64,000 bases of DNA from Pelagadaptatus sp034112445 (lineage in GTDB: Bacteria > Pseudomonadota > Gammaproteobacteria > Pseudomonadales > Cellvibrionaceae): assembly GCA_034112445.1 (NCBI GenBank), contig JAWUVI010000021.1, forward strand, positions 33,848 through 97,847. The letters are read 5' to 3'. Both the position numbers and the translations under genes were made by a program. Below the pieces are notes generated by a model. It made no database searches and was not told the origin of the DNA. It saw nothing but the letters and a program-made list of their open reading frames with translations. Positions within the stretch are counted from its first letter, which is position 1. Every line of letters begins with the position of its first letter. Positions 49,640 through 58,166 of this stretch are shown here, piece after piece.

Positions 49640-50344
49640 TTAACGGCAACGCTGGGCAATGCTTTGTGTCACGGTTGTTTTATCTAAACCATAGCACAAA
49701 GCCGCTTTCATTTTATGGCCTTCGGCAATCACTAATGCAGGATTAGCCACACCATAATTGAGTGTTAACGCATGATAAAACAGTTTTAACACCGCTGATT
49801 TTTGTGGCCAATCCAACAGAAACCAACTGCCAATACCCGCATTCAATAAATTTAATATAACCTGTTTTTCATTGGGCCCATAATTTTTTGCATTAACAAA
49901 AGCCTGCCAAAACTCATCGTCTACTTGGTTCGCTTGAGCTTTCAACAGTGCCAACTCCGACCACGCATAAGGCCAATAAGGTCTTGCTTGCGTTGCCTGA
50001 CGAAAATACTTCAATCCCATCTCAGCTTGATCAACGGCGTCAGCCTTTTGCACATTGGGCGTGATGCCATCAACCCAAAACAACCAACTGTAAAAACGTC
50101 CGGATGTTTGTAAATAGTCAGGATGTGACGGTGCATAACCCAAGGCCGTATCTAAATAGGAATAACCCCGATACCAATGTTGGGATGACTCTATCGTGCC
50201 CTTTTTTTGCCAACGCAATTCAAATCGTTTGGCTTGATACGCACTGAGATCAGCCACCATGGCCGCTATTGATGACAAGCCTAAGGCAGCAGCCAAAAAA
50301 ATTGCCGCAAAACTAAAATATTTTTTGTTTACTGAGGCCAACAT
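49640..50344 (-). CDS. VpsP-family polysaccharide biosynthesis protein
   Basis: A 234-residue protein with one N-terminal membrane helix (about 10-33) and a helical body resembling TPR-like repeats: HWYRGYSYLDTALGYAPSHPDYLQTSGRFYSW, then YFRQATQARPYWPYAWSELALLKA. This is the pattern of VpsP-type proteins of exopolysaccharide clusters such as that of Vibrio cholerae; their exact function is unresolved. The ATG shares one base with the stop of the upstream phosphatase gene (TAATG), so the two are translationally coupled. Confidence 0.75.
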   Translation of the reverse strand: MLASVNKKYFSFAAIFLAAALGLSSIAAMVADLSAYQAKRFELRWQKKGTIESSQHWYRGYSYLDTALGYAPSHPDYLQTSGRFYSWLFWVDGITPNVQKADAVDQAEMGLKYFRQATQARPYWPYAWSELALLKAQANQVDDEFWQAFVNAKNYGPNEKQVILNLLNAGIGSWFLLDWPQKSAVLKLFYHALTLNYGVANPALVIAEGHKMKAALCYGLDKTTVTQSIAQRCR

Positions 50345-51081
50345 TAAGCCGCACTCACATTAAAATGCTGTGCCACAATTTTTTGTGGGTTGGCATTCAC
50401 CAATTTATCGGCTTCTGCCTCTCCAATAATCTGGGCGGCGGCGTCACGGCCTTGCTTCAAATTAACCGGTCTACGTTCAAGATGGTGAGCATCCGATGCC
50501 AACACCGTCACCACACCCATACTTAATAATTGCTCTGCCCGCTCTTGAGCCACATCACCAAATTGGCCGGTAACCGAACCCGCCGTCACCTGAAATAAAC
50601 AACCCAACTCTATTAAAGGGTCTAGCTTATCCAAACGGCGCATAACGTCTTTATTACGTTCTGGGTGCGCGATCATGGGCAGCACATCGTGTTTTAACAA
50701 CCAGGCTATGATTTTATCCGTACCCGGCAAAATATGGCTGTGAGGCATCTCTAACAGCATCACCTTCTTATCTTGCCAGCGCCCCAAAAAAGGAATTTCG
50801 TTGGCCCCTAACATGGTTAATATTTCCGGGCCGATACGCACCTCACCAGCCATGCCTAAGGCTAAAGGAATATTGGCCTCTTGCAGTGCCGACTCAAACT
50901 GACTCAACGCCGACGCAATACCGGCAATGCTGTTTTCCCAACGACCATGATGAATATGCGGTGTCACCAAAGAATGTGTAACGCCATTAGCCACAGCCTG
51001 CCGCGCAAGGTCTAGTGCAGCGGTCATGTCTTTAGGACCGTCGTCTATTCCTGGTAATAAATGGCAATGGATATCAAACAT
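50344..51081 (-). CDS. CpsB/CapC-type tyrosine phosphatase (PHP domain)
   Basis: A 245-residue cytoplasmic protein of the PHP metal-dependent hydrolase fold. It starts MFDIHCHLLPGIDDGPKD, with the metal-binding H5-x-H7, and has VTPHIHHGRWEN, a third motif at MIAHPERNKDV and a final SDAHHLERR. These are the metal sites of the Gram-positive-type manganese tyrosine phosphatases such as CpsB, which remove phosphate from the tyrosine cluster of their partner kinase. It lies 39 bp after the Wzc-like kinase and overlaps the VpsP gene by one base, so kinase and phosphatase are a pair that sets polysaccharide chain length or output. PHP-type phosphatases, rather than low-molecular-weight Wzb, mark many marine gammaproteobacteria. 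Confidence 0.93.
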   Translation of the reverse strand: MFDIHCHLLPGIDDGPKDMTAALDLARQAVANGVTHSLVTPHIHHGRWENSIAGIASALSQFESALQEANIPLALGMAGEVRIGPEILTMLGANEIPFLGRWQDKKVMLLEMPHSHILPGTDKIIAWLLKHDVLPMIAHPERNKDVMRRLDKLDPLIELGCLFQVTAGSVTGQFGDVAQERAEQLLSMGVVTVLASDAHHLERRPVNLKQGRDAAAQIIGEAEADKLVNANPQKIVAQHFNVSAA

Positions 51082-51120
51082 ACAATGAAAGTCTTAAGCG
51101 CAAAAAATTAAACCGGCTCA

Positions 51121-53316
51121 TTAGACCGAGTCAGATGAATAGCCGTAGTTTTGGTAATAGCCCGCATAATAGGAATCGTAGCGGCTGCTTTTTTCAACAT
51201 CGACCTTATTCAATACCACACCGGTTACCGGCGCACCCACTTCTTTCAAACGCTTAATGCCTTTAGCGGCCAGAGGCGCGGCTGTGTCATCGGCTTTCAC
51301 CACATACACCAACGCATCGGCGTAAGACGACAACACCAAGGCATCGCTCACCGCGTGAGTTGGGGCCGAATCAATAATAATACGATCGTAATGCTCGCTG
51401 AGCTTTTGTAGCACCGCGCCAAAGCGTTTAGACGATAACAACTCCAATGGATTACCCGGTACAACACCGGCGGTTAAAACATCCACGGTAGAATTGTCTA
51501 ACTTGTGCACACACTCTTTAAACTCTGCTGTACCCGCCACCAGGTTTGAAAGCCCCGGAGCCGTACGAGCTAAGCCGATAGTTTTGGCTAAGGTTGGACG
51601 ACGCATATCGGCATCAATGAGCAATACTTTTTCCATCTGACCGATGGCTTCGGCAAGGTTCAACGAAACCGTTGATTTACCTTCATTGGGAACCGACGAC
51701 GTAATAACGGTAATTTTATGAGGTTCATCAAGGTTGGATAAAATCAAACCCGTACGAATGGTTCGAATCGCTTCCGCAAAATTACCTTTACTGTCTGATA
51801 AAAACGCCTCAAAGGCATGTTCACTTTTATTGCTTTTCACTAAGGGTAAAAAGCCCAGCATAGGCGCGTGCAGTTTTTCTTCTACATCATCGGGTGTGCG
51901 CACGGTGTTGTTCAAGGCATCTTGCAAGAAGGCCAACATAACGCCCAACATACCACTGACCACCATGGCCAATAACACAATTAATTTTTTGTTGGGTTTT
52001 ATCGGAACGCGTGGTGCAACCGCAGGATCAATAACGCGCGCATGAGCCGCCTGTAAACCACCGGCTTCATCGGTTTCTTTCGAACGCTGGAAAAACATAT
52101 CGTACATGTGGTGATTGGTTTGTACTTCGCGCTCTAGCTCGCGCAATTTAAATTCTTTACGGTTTACACCCTGCAAACGCTTTTTGGTTTCGTCGAGCTG
52201 CACCTTCAACGACCTTTCATTCTGTTGAGCCATGCGATAATCAGTTTCAATACCTAAGCCCACGCGAACCACCTGCCGACGCAACTCGTTCATGGCGGCA
52301 TCAGAATCGGATTTAGCGGCAACCATTTTAGGATGCTTTGGCCCGTAGCGTTTTGCCAATTCAAGTACCTTACGATCGGTATCAACCTGACTTTCTTTTA
52401 AGGTTTGCACCAACGAATGACGCAGTACGCTAGGAATAGACATCAACTGCTCAGCCGTTGGCGAACCACCCAGCTTTTGTACTTGGCGATAAATGGTATC
52501 CGTTTCAGACCGCAGCTTTTTGGTTTCTACATAGCGGCTGGTAATTTGTTCTAGTTCTTCTGCATCAAGGGTTTGTACGCCTTTAACGTCAATTAACTCA
52601 GCTTGCTCACGGTAATTTTGCAAACGTTGCTCAGAGGCTTGTAACGTGGCCCGCAAATCACCCAAGCGGTTGCCCACCCAATCGGCGGCTTTTTTAGTCA
52701 CGTTTAACTTGGCTTCTAAATGGCTTTCGATATAAACATCGGCCAAGGTATTGGCAATACTTGCCGCTAATTTAGGATCGGTTGACTCAACATTAATTTT
52801 AACCAACTGAGTATTACGCACCGGTGAAATGGATAAGTTCCCAGTGAATGCATTCACCACATCATCGAATATTTCTTGCTCAGTTGGCTCGACTTCATTT
52901 GAGTCTATGGGCAATAAAGAGCGTAAGCTAAAACCAGCCGGCTTTTGGCGCGGGTCGAACAAGGGATGGGTATCGAGATTTAAACGACGGATCACCCGCT
53001 CGGCCAAATCACGGGATTTTAAAATCTCAAACTGGGTTAGAAAATATTCTTTATGGCTGGTACTCATGCCATAAACATCTTCGATAGACAGCACTTTGGC
53101 CTGTTCATTTTCAATAAGAACGGTTGTGCTCGCCTTGTAAACCGGCTCCATCGAGAAGACGACCATAATAGTAAAAAGCGTAATCACAGCCGACAAGGCC
53201 GCAATATTCCATTTCTGATGCATCAAGACACGCCAATAATGACGTAGATCTATGACTTCTTCACTGAAGTTTTCGCGTTGATTAACGCCCCGGTCCATGG
53301 CATTCGATTCATTCAT
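51121..53316 (-). CDS. Wzc-like polysaccharide co-polymerase and tyrosine autokinase
   Basis: A 731-residue inner-membrane protein. The Wzz-type N-terminus (about 20-205) starts with a membrane helix (37-56). A long periplasmic coiled-coil (about 215-415) leads to the second helix (443-465), with the usual PxxPxxPNK motif (PRVPIKPNKK) before it. The cytoplasmic BY-kinase domain has Walker A VPNEGKST (542-549), Walker A' VLLIDADMRRP (564-574) and Walker B RIIIDSAP (645-652). The C-terminal cluster of seven tyrosines (713, 716, 717, 720, 721, 724, 726) is the autophosphorylation site. It controls polymer length and export with the Wza-like protein 33 bp upstream; the PHP phosphatase downstream should reverse its phosphorylation. 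Confidence 0.96.
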   Translation of the reverse strand: MNESNAMDRGVNQRENFSEEVIDLRHYWRVLMHQKWNIAALSAVITLFTIMVVFSMEPVYKASTTVLIENEQAKVLSIEDVYGMSTSHKEYFLTQFEILKSRDLAERVIRRLNLDTHPLFDPRQKPAGFSLRSLLPIDSNEVEPTEQEIFDDVVNAFTGNLSISPVRNTQLVKINVESTDPKLAASIANTLADVYIESHLEAKLNVTKKAADWVGNRLGDLRATLQASEQRLQNYREQAELIDVKGVQTLDAEELEQITSRYVETKKLRSETDTIYRQVQKLGGSPTAEQLMSIPSVLRHSLVQTLKESQVDTDRKVLELAKRYGPKHPKMVAAKSDSDAAMNELRRQVVRVGLGIETDYRMAQQNERSLKVQLDETKKRLQGVNRKEFKLRELEREVQTNHHMYDMFFQRSKETDEAGGLQAAHARVIDPAVAPRVPIKPNKKLIVLLAMVVSGMLGVMLAFLQDALNNTVRTPDDVEEKLHAPMLGFLPLVKSNKSEHAFEAFLSDSKGNFAEAIRTIRTGLILSNLDEPHKITVITSSVPNEGKSTVSLNLAEAIGQMEKVLLIDADMRRPTLAKTIGLARTAPGLSNLVAGTAEFKECVHKLDNSTVDVLTAGVVPGNPLELLSSKRFGAVLQKLSEHYDRIIIDSAPTHAVSDALVLSSYADALVYVVKADDTAAPLAAKGIKRLKEVGAPVTGVVLNKVDVEKSSRYDSYYAGYYQNYGYSSDSV

Positions 53317-53349
53317 ACAGATCTGATCTCGTGAAAATTAACAATTAGT

Positions 53350-53919
53350 CTAAAAGAAGCTTTGCTCTACCGTAATAATATCGCCCGGCTTTACCGGTGA
53401 ATTTAAATCCACGCGGCGAGGCGTTTGCGAAGCATCACTGTCTGAGATAATAAAGATATTGCCCTTGGCTGCCCTCTCGGTAAAACCTTCGGCAAGCGAT
53501 ACCGCTTTACGTACGGTTAAGCCAGGCTGGAATGGAAAGCCGCCTGATTTTTCGACTTCACCATTGATGTAAAACTGGCGGTATTCAAGAATACTGACCG
53601 ATACCTTAGGGTCTATCAGGTAATCACCCAACAAGCCTTGGGTTATTTTGGTTTGCAGCTCACCAACGGTTAAGCCCAGCAATCTTAACTCGCCTAAAAA
53701 CGGGTATGAGATGGTGCCGGCATCGGTTAGTTGTGCTTCAAGTGTCATGTCGTCTTCGCCATACACTTGGATGCGAATTTCATCGCCAGAACCCAATGTG
53801 TATTCAGACAAGCCCGACTGAGCTTGAACCGTAGCCGCAGAAAATAAAAAAAACAAAGACAATAAATAGGTGATTTGCAGGGTAAAAACACGAGTTACTA
53901 AGCGTTGGGTGTTACGCAC
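53350..53919 (-). CDS. Short Wza-like polysaccharide export protein
   Basis: A 189-residue protein with a signal peptide (to about residue 33) starting at a GTG with GGAG 9 bases upstream. It holds a Poly_export domain (SEYTLGSGDEIRIQVYGED, then LLGLTVGELQTKITQGL) and one SLBB-like domain (QFYINGEVEKSGGFPFQPGLTVRKAVSLAEGF). There is no lipobox cysteine, and the protein ends right after the SLBB domain, so the outer-membrane-spanning helix of E. coli Wza (about 380 residues) is missing. This is the short OPX type which probably relies on a separate barrel, such as the next gene upstream. It is the first gene of the wza-wzc-phosphatase-vpsP-transferase-vanZ unit, as a terminator at 54090-54122 separates it from the barrel gene. 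Confidence 0.93.
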   Translation of the reverse strand: MRNTQRLVTRVFTLQITYLLSLFFLFSAATVQAQSGLSEYTLGSGDEIRIQVYGEDDMTLEAQLTDAGTISYPFLGELRLLGLTVGELQTKITQGLLGDYLIDPKVSVSILEYRQFYINGEVEKSGGFPFQPGLTVRKAVSLAEGFTERAAKGNIFIISDSDASQTPRRVDLNSPVKPGDIITVEQSFF

Positions 53920-54089
53920 TTAAACAATCTCCATATAAAAACTTCTCACACTGAAAAGTTATTTCCGTATCGACATTACAGCTTTTTGAATTGGCTTATA
54001 AACGGTCGACTTTCATCTTAAAACAGCGCGCCATAGTACAGCAAATAATGACGAAATTCACGCCAATTGATGTTTATTTACACAAACAA

Positions 54090-54122
54090 AAAAGCCACTC
54101 GCCTTTTCAGCGAGTGGCTTTT
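54090..54122. terminator. Rho-independent terminator between barrel and wza-like genes
   Basis: A perfect 13-bp stem AAAAGCCACTCGC/GCGAGTGGCTTTT with a 7-base loop, A-rich on one side and T-rich on the other. In the minus direction it follows the barrel gene by 30 bp, so the wza-like gene downstream must have its own promoter in 53,920-54,089. Confidence 0.92.
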
Positions 54123-54152
54123 AATACGAGCGCCTTAAAGAAAATAACTTCT

Positions 54153-55391
54153 TTATAAACTCATAGAAAGATGCAAAGCAACCTGGTTGCGATCGAAATC
54201 AAAACCGGTAATGTTTGAGTCTTTCTCGGTATTGGTAAACGACAAACCTAAATCTAACCAGCGACGCATAGAGTAATCAAACCGAACACCTGTGGTTGAT
54301 GTTTCGTCTTCACGTTGCGCCGGATCATCTTCATAGCTTTCTTCATCGTAGCTGTAAAAAACCGACGAATTAAAACGATTAGACCAAGCGTGCTGCCAAG
54401 TAACACCGTAACTGGTGGAATCGATAAAACTGCCCGTACCATTGGTTTCACGGCTGTCTTTAGCTGAATTAATCGTGACAACAGAATAGGTTTTTGGTGA
54501 CCACTGCACATCGGCTTCCCAGCTGCTACCAGAGAAATCATCGCGATCGCTATCGTCAAAATCTTTCTTACGTTGACCAACTTTAATGGTACCTTGAGTT
54601 TTGCCTGTGGCTTCCCAAGTCACACCCACTGAATATTTTTGCTGTTCACTGTCGAGCGTATCAAACGCGGCAACCACGGCAGCAGGATCATTAACGTAAT
54701 CAATATCGGTATAACTGCCTTCCACTAAAACGTTGGTACGACCGCCCACGTTCCAATAAAAAGTAGCGCCCGCATTATTGCTGTCACGATCACGACCACG
54801 AGTTGAATCACGGTGATTGGTATATTCTTTTTCTACTGCACCAACGTTAAACACCAAACGACCGCGCGAAGAATCACTGCCGAAAATATATTCTGCGTCG
54901 ATGGTGGTTTCTTCGTAAGTATCTGGCTCGTCAATGCCAGTAGCGCCAGCACCTTGACTAAAACCCGTACCACGATCTTCGTGGCCATCTAAATAACTGG
55001 CGCTTAAATCAATTTGGTTGCGGCTGTTAAATTCGTAGCTGACCAAACCCGTTACGCTGTTGTCATTATAATCATCGTCACTGCTACTGGCATAAGAACC
55101 AGCGATATGCTGATAACCCAATTCAACTTTGGTATTGCCAAAATCGGCAGCGGCTTGTACCGACGGCGATAAAATTGTTACCCAAGAATCTTTTTCATTA
55201 TTAGATTGTGAAAAAATATTATCGTCGTGTCTTTGCTCTAAGGTTACAGACGGAACCACATCGAACATACCCATCTGTATAACAGCAGGCTCTAACGCAT
55301 GAGACTGCGCAGAAATAACAACAGCTGAAACAGCGGCACTTAATGTTAATAAAGACGATACGGGGTTTTTAATAAATACGGTGCTTCTCAT
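54153..55391 (-). CDS. Outer-membrane beta-barrel protein of the polysaccharide cluster
   Basis: About 412 residues from the ATG at 55389-55391 (GGAG 8 bases upstream; a GTG three codons earlier is weaker). A signal peptide (to about residue 34, SHA-LEP) is followed by alternating amphipathic strands with aromatic girdle residues, for example VELGYQHIAGSY, NQIDLSASYLDG, VLVEGSYTDIDY and VALHLSMSL at the end. The start MGMFDVVPSVTLEQRHDDNIF is typical of OMP_b-brl_2-type porins found in exopolysaccharide operons. It probably provides the outer-membrane passage for the polymer, as the Wza-like protein is too short to span the membrane. It follows manC by 174 bp and ends in a strong terminator. 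Confidence 0.85.
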   Translation of the reverse strand: MRSTVFIKNPVSSLLTLSAAVSAVVISAQSHALEPAVIQMGMFDVVPSVTLEQRHDDNIFSQSNNEKDSWVTILSPSVQAAADFGNTKVELGYQHIAGSYASSSDDDYNDNSVTGLVSYEFNSRNQIDLSASYLDGHEDRGTGFSQGAGATGIDEPDTYEETTIDAEYIFGSDSSRGRLVFNVGAVEKEYTNHRDSTRGRDRDSNNAGATFYWNVGGRTNVLVEGSYTDIDYVNDPAAVVAAFDTLDSEQQKYSVGVTWEATGKTQGTIKVGQRKKDFDDSDRDDFSGSSWEADVQWSPKTYSVVTINSAKDSRETNGTGSFIDSTSYGVTWQHAWSNRFNSSVFYSYDEESYEDDPAQREDETSTTGVRFDYSMRRWLDLGLSFTNTEKDSNITGFDFDRNQVALHLSMSL

Positions 55392-55565
55392 GACAATCAC
55401 TCCATTAGATTCTTAAATTGACTGCTCCAGCCCCCACCGGAAACAACAGCCAAGTCCATTAGACCGTATTCTATTTAATAATTGTATTTAGGTCACGGGA
55501 AAACAGTGAATCAAACCTTAATTATCCAAATTAATTTGTCAGGTTCACGTTTCATTAACATAACT

Positions 55566-57020
55566 TTATTTTTTAGGTTTACTGCGCCCATAAATATCGT
55601 CAAAACGCACAATATCATCCTCACCCAAATAAGAACCTGACTGCACTTCAATCATTTCCAGCGCAATAGAACCCGGATTGTGCAAACGATGGGTGACACC
55701 CAGAGGAATATACGTCGATTGATTTTCACCCACCAAGAATTCTTCATCGCCTTTTGTTACTAAAGCCGTACCAGAAACCACAATCCAATGCTCGGCGCGA
55801 TGGTGATGCATTTGCAATGATAAATGCGCATTAGGATAGACAACAATGCGCTTCACTTGAAAACGCTCACCGGCATCAATGGAATCGTAATAACCCCAAG
55901 GGCGATAGACTTTGCGATGATTTTCAACTTTGGCTTGTTTTATTTCACAGTCGTTTGATTTTAATGTTTCAACTATCTTTTTAACGTCTTGAACCTTGTC
56001 TTTGGCGGCCACCAATAACGCATCAGCCGTATCGACAATCACAATATTTTGCAGACCAACCGTGGCAATGATTTTGTCATCGTGAGAACGCACATAACAA
56101 TTTTCAGTTTGCTCTAACAACACTTCACCGCGCACGGTATTGCCGTTATCGTCTTTATTTGACACATCCCACAAAGCCGACCAAGAACCCACATCACTCC
56201 AGCCACAATCCATGGGCACCATGGCCACATTGTTGGCTTTTTCCATCACGGCGTAATCAATTGAGTCATCAGGGCTGGATAAAAACGCATCGGCTTGGGG
56301 CCGAATAAAATCAATATCTCGAGCAGAGTGTTGCATGGCCGTTTCACAGGCCGACAAAATTTGCGGCTGAAATTCGCCAAGAGCTTTTAAATACACACTG
56401 GCTTTAAACAAAAACAAACCACTGTTCCAAACGTAATCGCCACTGGCCAAATATTGCTCGGCGGTTGCTTGATTGGGTTTTTCAACAAAGGCCGCCACTT
56501 CAAAACCTTCGCCTAATGCTGCGCCTTTTTTAATGTAACCGTAACCGGTTTCGGCTTTGCTGGGGACAATACCAAAGGTCACTAATTTTTCAGACTCAGA
56601 CTCAAGTTCAGGCTCAGACTCAGCCAGTGCTTGGGCTTGCAAGATAGCTTTTTGAAAGGCAGGCACATTGGTAATGACATGATCAGCCGCCAACACCAAC
56701 AACAAGGGATCATTGCCGCCTTTAATCGCTTCTAGCGCCGCCAGTGCAATGGCCGGAGCGGTATTTCGACCGGCAGGCTCTAACAAAATCCCTTTATTAT
56801 CAACGTTATTTTCACGCAACTGCTCGGCTACGGTAAAACGATGATCCTCACCACAAATGATCAATGGATCATCACACGCCAAACCCTGCAAGCGCGCCAC
56901 GGTTTCTTGCAACATGGATTGCTCGCCCACCAACGATAAAAATTGTTTCGGTTGGAGCTTACGAGACAAAGGCCACAAACGACTGCCAGAACCACCGGCC
57001 ATAATGACGGGTAAAATCAT
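55566..57020 (-). CDS. manC: Mannose-1-phosphate guanylyltransferase / mannose-6-phosphate isomerase
   Basis: A 484-residue bifunctional enzyme (E. coli ManC has 478). It makes GDP-mannose from mannose-1-phosphate and GTP, and its second domain can interconvert fructose-6-phosphate and mannose-6-phosphate. The N-terminal nucleotidyltransferase has MAGGSGSRLWPLSRKLQPKQF (8-27), EPAGRNTAPAI (81-91), FVEKP and the WNSGLF loop. The C-terminal cupin has RPWGYYDSID, LQMHHHRAEHW and THRLHNPG. A Ser-Glu insert at residues 135-145 is absent from most relatives (see findings). GDP-mannose feeds GDP-fucose synthesis by fcl; gmd is not in the window. In a usual colanic-acid-like order it would sit next to gmm, but an accessory island separates them. 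Confidence 0.97.
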   Translation of the reverse strand: MILPVIMAGGSGSRLWPLSRKLQPKQFLSLVGEQSMLQETVARLQGLACDDPLIICGEDHRFTVAEQLRENNVDNKGILLEPAGRNTAPAIALAALEAIKGGNDPLLLVLAADHVITNVPAFQKAILQAQALAESEPELESESEKLVTFGIVPSKAETGYGYIKKGAALGEGFEVAAFVEKPNQATAEQYLASGDYVWNSGLFLFKASVYLKALGEFQPQILSACETAMQHSARDIDFIRPQADAFLSSPDDSIDYAVMEKANNVAMVPMDCGWSDVGSWSALWDVSNKDDNGNTVRGEVLLEQTENCYVRSHDDKIIATVGLQNIVIVDTADALLVAAKDKVQDVKKIVETLKSNDCEIKQAKVENHRKVYRPWGYYDSIDAGERFQVKRIVVYPNAHLSLQMHHHRAEHWIVVSGTALVTKGDEEFLVGENQSTYIPLGVTHRLHNPGSIALEMIEVQSGSYLGEDDIVRFDDIYGRSKPKK

Positions 57021-57192
57021 ATTTTTTACATCCCTTTAAAAATGAGGCCGCATTGTATTACATTTTTGCGCTGTCTTTTATGGTTTTAGTAAGACCCGAA
57101 CTTAATACTTACCATAATGAATGTCCGATATAGCCGCCTAGCGAGCAGGTAACGGCGACTATCACTTAAAGAATATAAGTATTTTACGAGTA

Positions 57193-57522
57193 GTGGATGA
57201 AAGAACAACTTTAACGCCCATCTATGATGCCGTGAACACTCAACTTTATGACGACCCACATAGATTGTGCCTAGAACTTCTCAAGGGTAATGACCTCCCT
57301 GAAAAGCAAAGCGTTTATGGGCTTGAAAGCCGTGATGACTTTTTAGAACTCGCTGATAAATTATCGGTACCAAGAAAAGGGATTGAGGTCTATATCGACA
57401 AGACAATAATGAAAAACATTGAACCGATTACAAATCTGATTATGAAATCTGCATTAACTGAGGACTTAAAGAGCGCTTACATAAAGGTCATAAAAACCCA
57501 CGCGCAACTACTAGCGCAATAG
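57193..57522 (+). CDS. Hypothetical protein, GTG start
   Basis: A 109-residue frame from a GTG at 57193; the frame is open from 57142, but no ATG is available. The protein is charged and helical (DDFLELADKL, IEPITNLIMKSALTEDLKSAYIKVIK) with no signal peptide or membrane helix. I recognise no family. It is on the opposite strand to the polysaccharide genes and lies at the left end of the accessory island, with a typical protein-like composition. It may be a lineage-specific or mobile-element passenger gene. Confidence 0.5.
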   Translation: MDERTTLTPIYDAVNTQLYDDPHRLCLELLKGNDLPEKQSVYGLESRDDFLELADKLSVPRKGIEVYIDKTIMKNIEPITNLIMKSALTEDLKSAYIKVIKTHAQLLAQ

Positions 57523-57545
57523 TATTTTAACGAAGATCGGCAGAA

Positions 57546-57587
57546 ACACTCACAAATACCATTTTTGTGGGCATAATAAGCAATAGA
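57546..57587 (-). repeat. Chimeric remnant: copy of gmm 3' end fused to a transposase-like fragment
   Basis: 57546-57564 (ACACTCACAAATACCATTT) is identical to 62545-62563, the gmm stop region. 57562-57587 matches the 3' coding part of the transposase-like gene (58225-58250) at 24 of 26 bases. The two overlap by three bases, giving a joint between the two sources. Confidence 0.75.
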
Positions 57588-57648
57588 CTAGCGAGATAGG
57601 TAAAGCGGCATTAACTGCTATAATTTACTTATACAGAGGCGTTTTACA

Positions 57649-57804
57649 ATGAACAATCACAACACAAAAAGAATCACCAAAGCACTTATCTTAAGAGCCG
57701 TTGCAAGCTCTAGCGCCATTGAAACCGGCACACCTACTCAAATTATCGAAAAAAAATTGAAATCTAAAAAGAGTAAGTTTCACCATTTAACACTTGCCAA
57801 TTAA
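57649..57804 (+). CDS. Small hypothetical protein (51 aa)
   Basis: A short frame from an ATG at 57649 with an AGAGG-like site 9 bases before it. The product is basic (MNNHNTKRITKALILRAV, then IIEKKLKSKKSKFHHL), cytoplasmic and probably helical. TKALILRAVASSSAIE looks protein-like, and it is not a shadow of another gene, as no other gene covers this stretch. Function is unknown. Confidence 0.45.
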   Translation: MNNHNTKRITKALILRAVASSSAIETGTPTQIIEKKLKSKKSKFHHLTLAN

Positions 57805-57874
57805 ACCGGCTCTGCATTCAAGCCTAAAGCATCCCGAACCAACCCTTCCATGTAACTATAACCTCCAGCAAAAA

Positions 57875-58117
57875 CTACCTTTTACCCGTTACTCTCTCGT
57901 ACAACATCTCTGGCGCCAAATCGAACCCACAGGGCCACGCTAACGTTGGCCATTCATCAAGAAAGAACGATTGAAAAACAGAAAGATCTTCGAGTGGTTT
58001 AGCGACTTCAAACAAACTAGGTATATCCACTAAATTGACGACGCCTTGTTCGCCAGTATTAAACACTAAAGCTATTTTATAATCGCTCACGTACTCAGCA
58101 CTTTGTAGATACACCAT
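57875..58117 (-). CDS. DUF2442 family protein
   Basis: An 80-residue cytoplasmic protein with YKIALVFNTGEQGVVNLVDIPSLFEVAKPLEDLSVFQSFFLDEWPTLAWPCGFDLAPEMLYERV. The VVNL, F-LDEWPTLAWPNGFDLAPE pattern is that of DUF2442, often encoded next to a DUF4160 protein in toxin-antitoxin-like pairs. No DUF4160 partner is visible here, so it may be an orphan remnant. It has no clear Shine-Dalgarno at its ATG (58115-58117). The transposase-like gene is upstream on the same strand, 49 bp away. Confidence 0.8.
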   Translation of the reverse strand: MVYLQSAEYVSDYKIALVFNTGEQGVVNLVDIPSLFEVAKPLEDLSVFQSFFLDEWPTLAWPCGFDLAPEMLYERVTGKR

Positions 58118-58166
58118 AAAATCAACTCCCTGCCACCCTCATTTTTAAACAAATATCGCTATCGCG

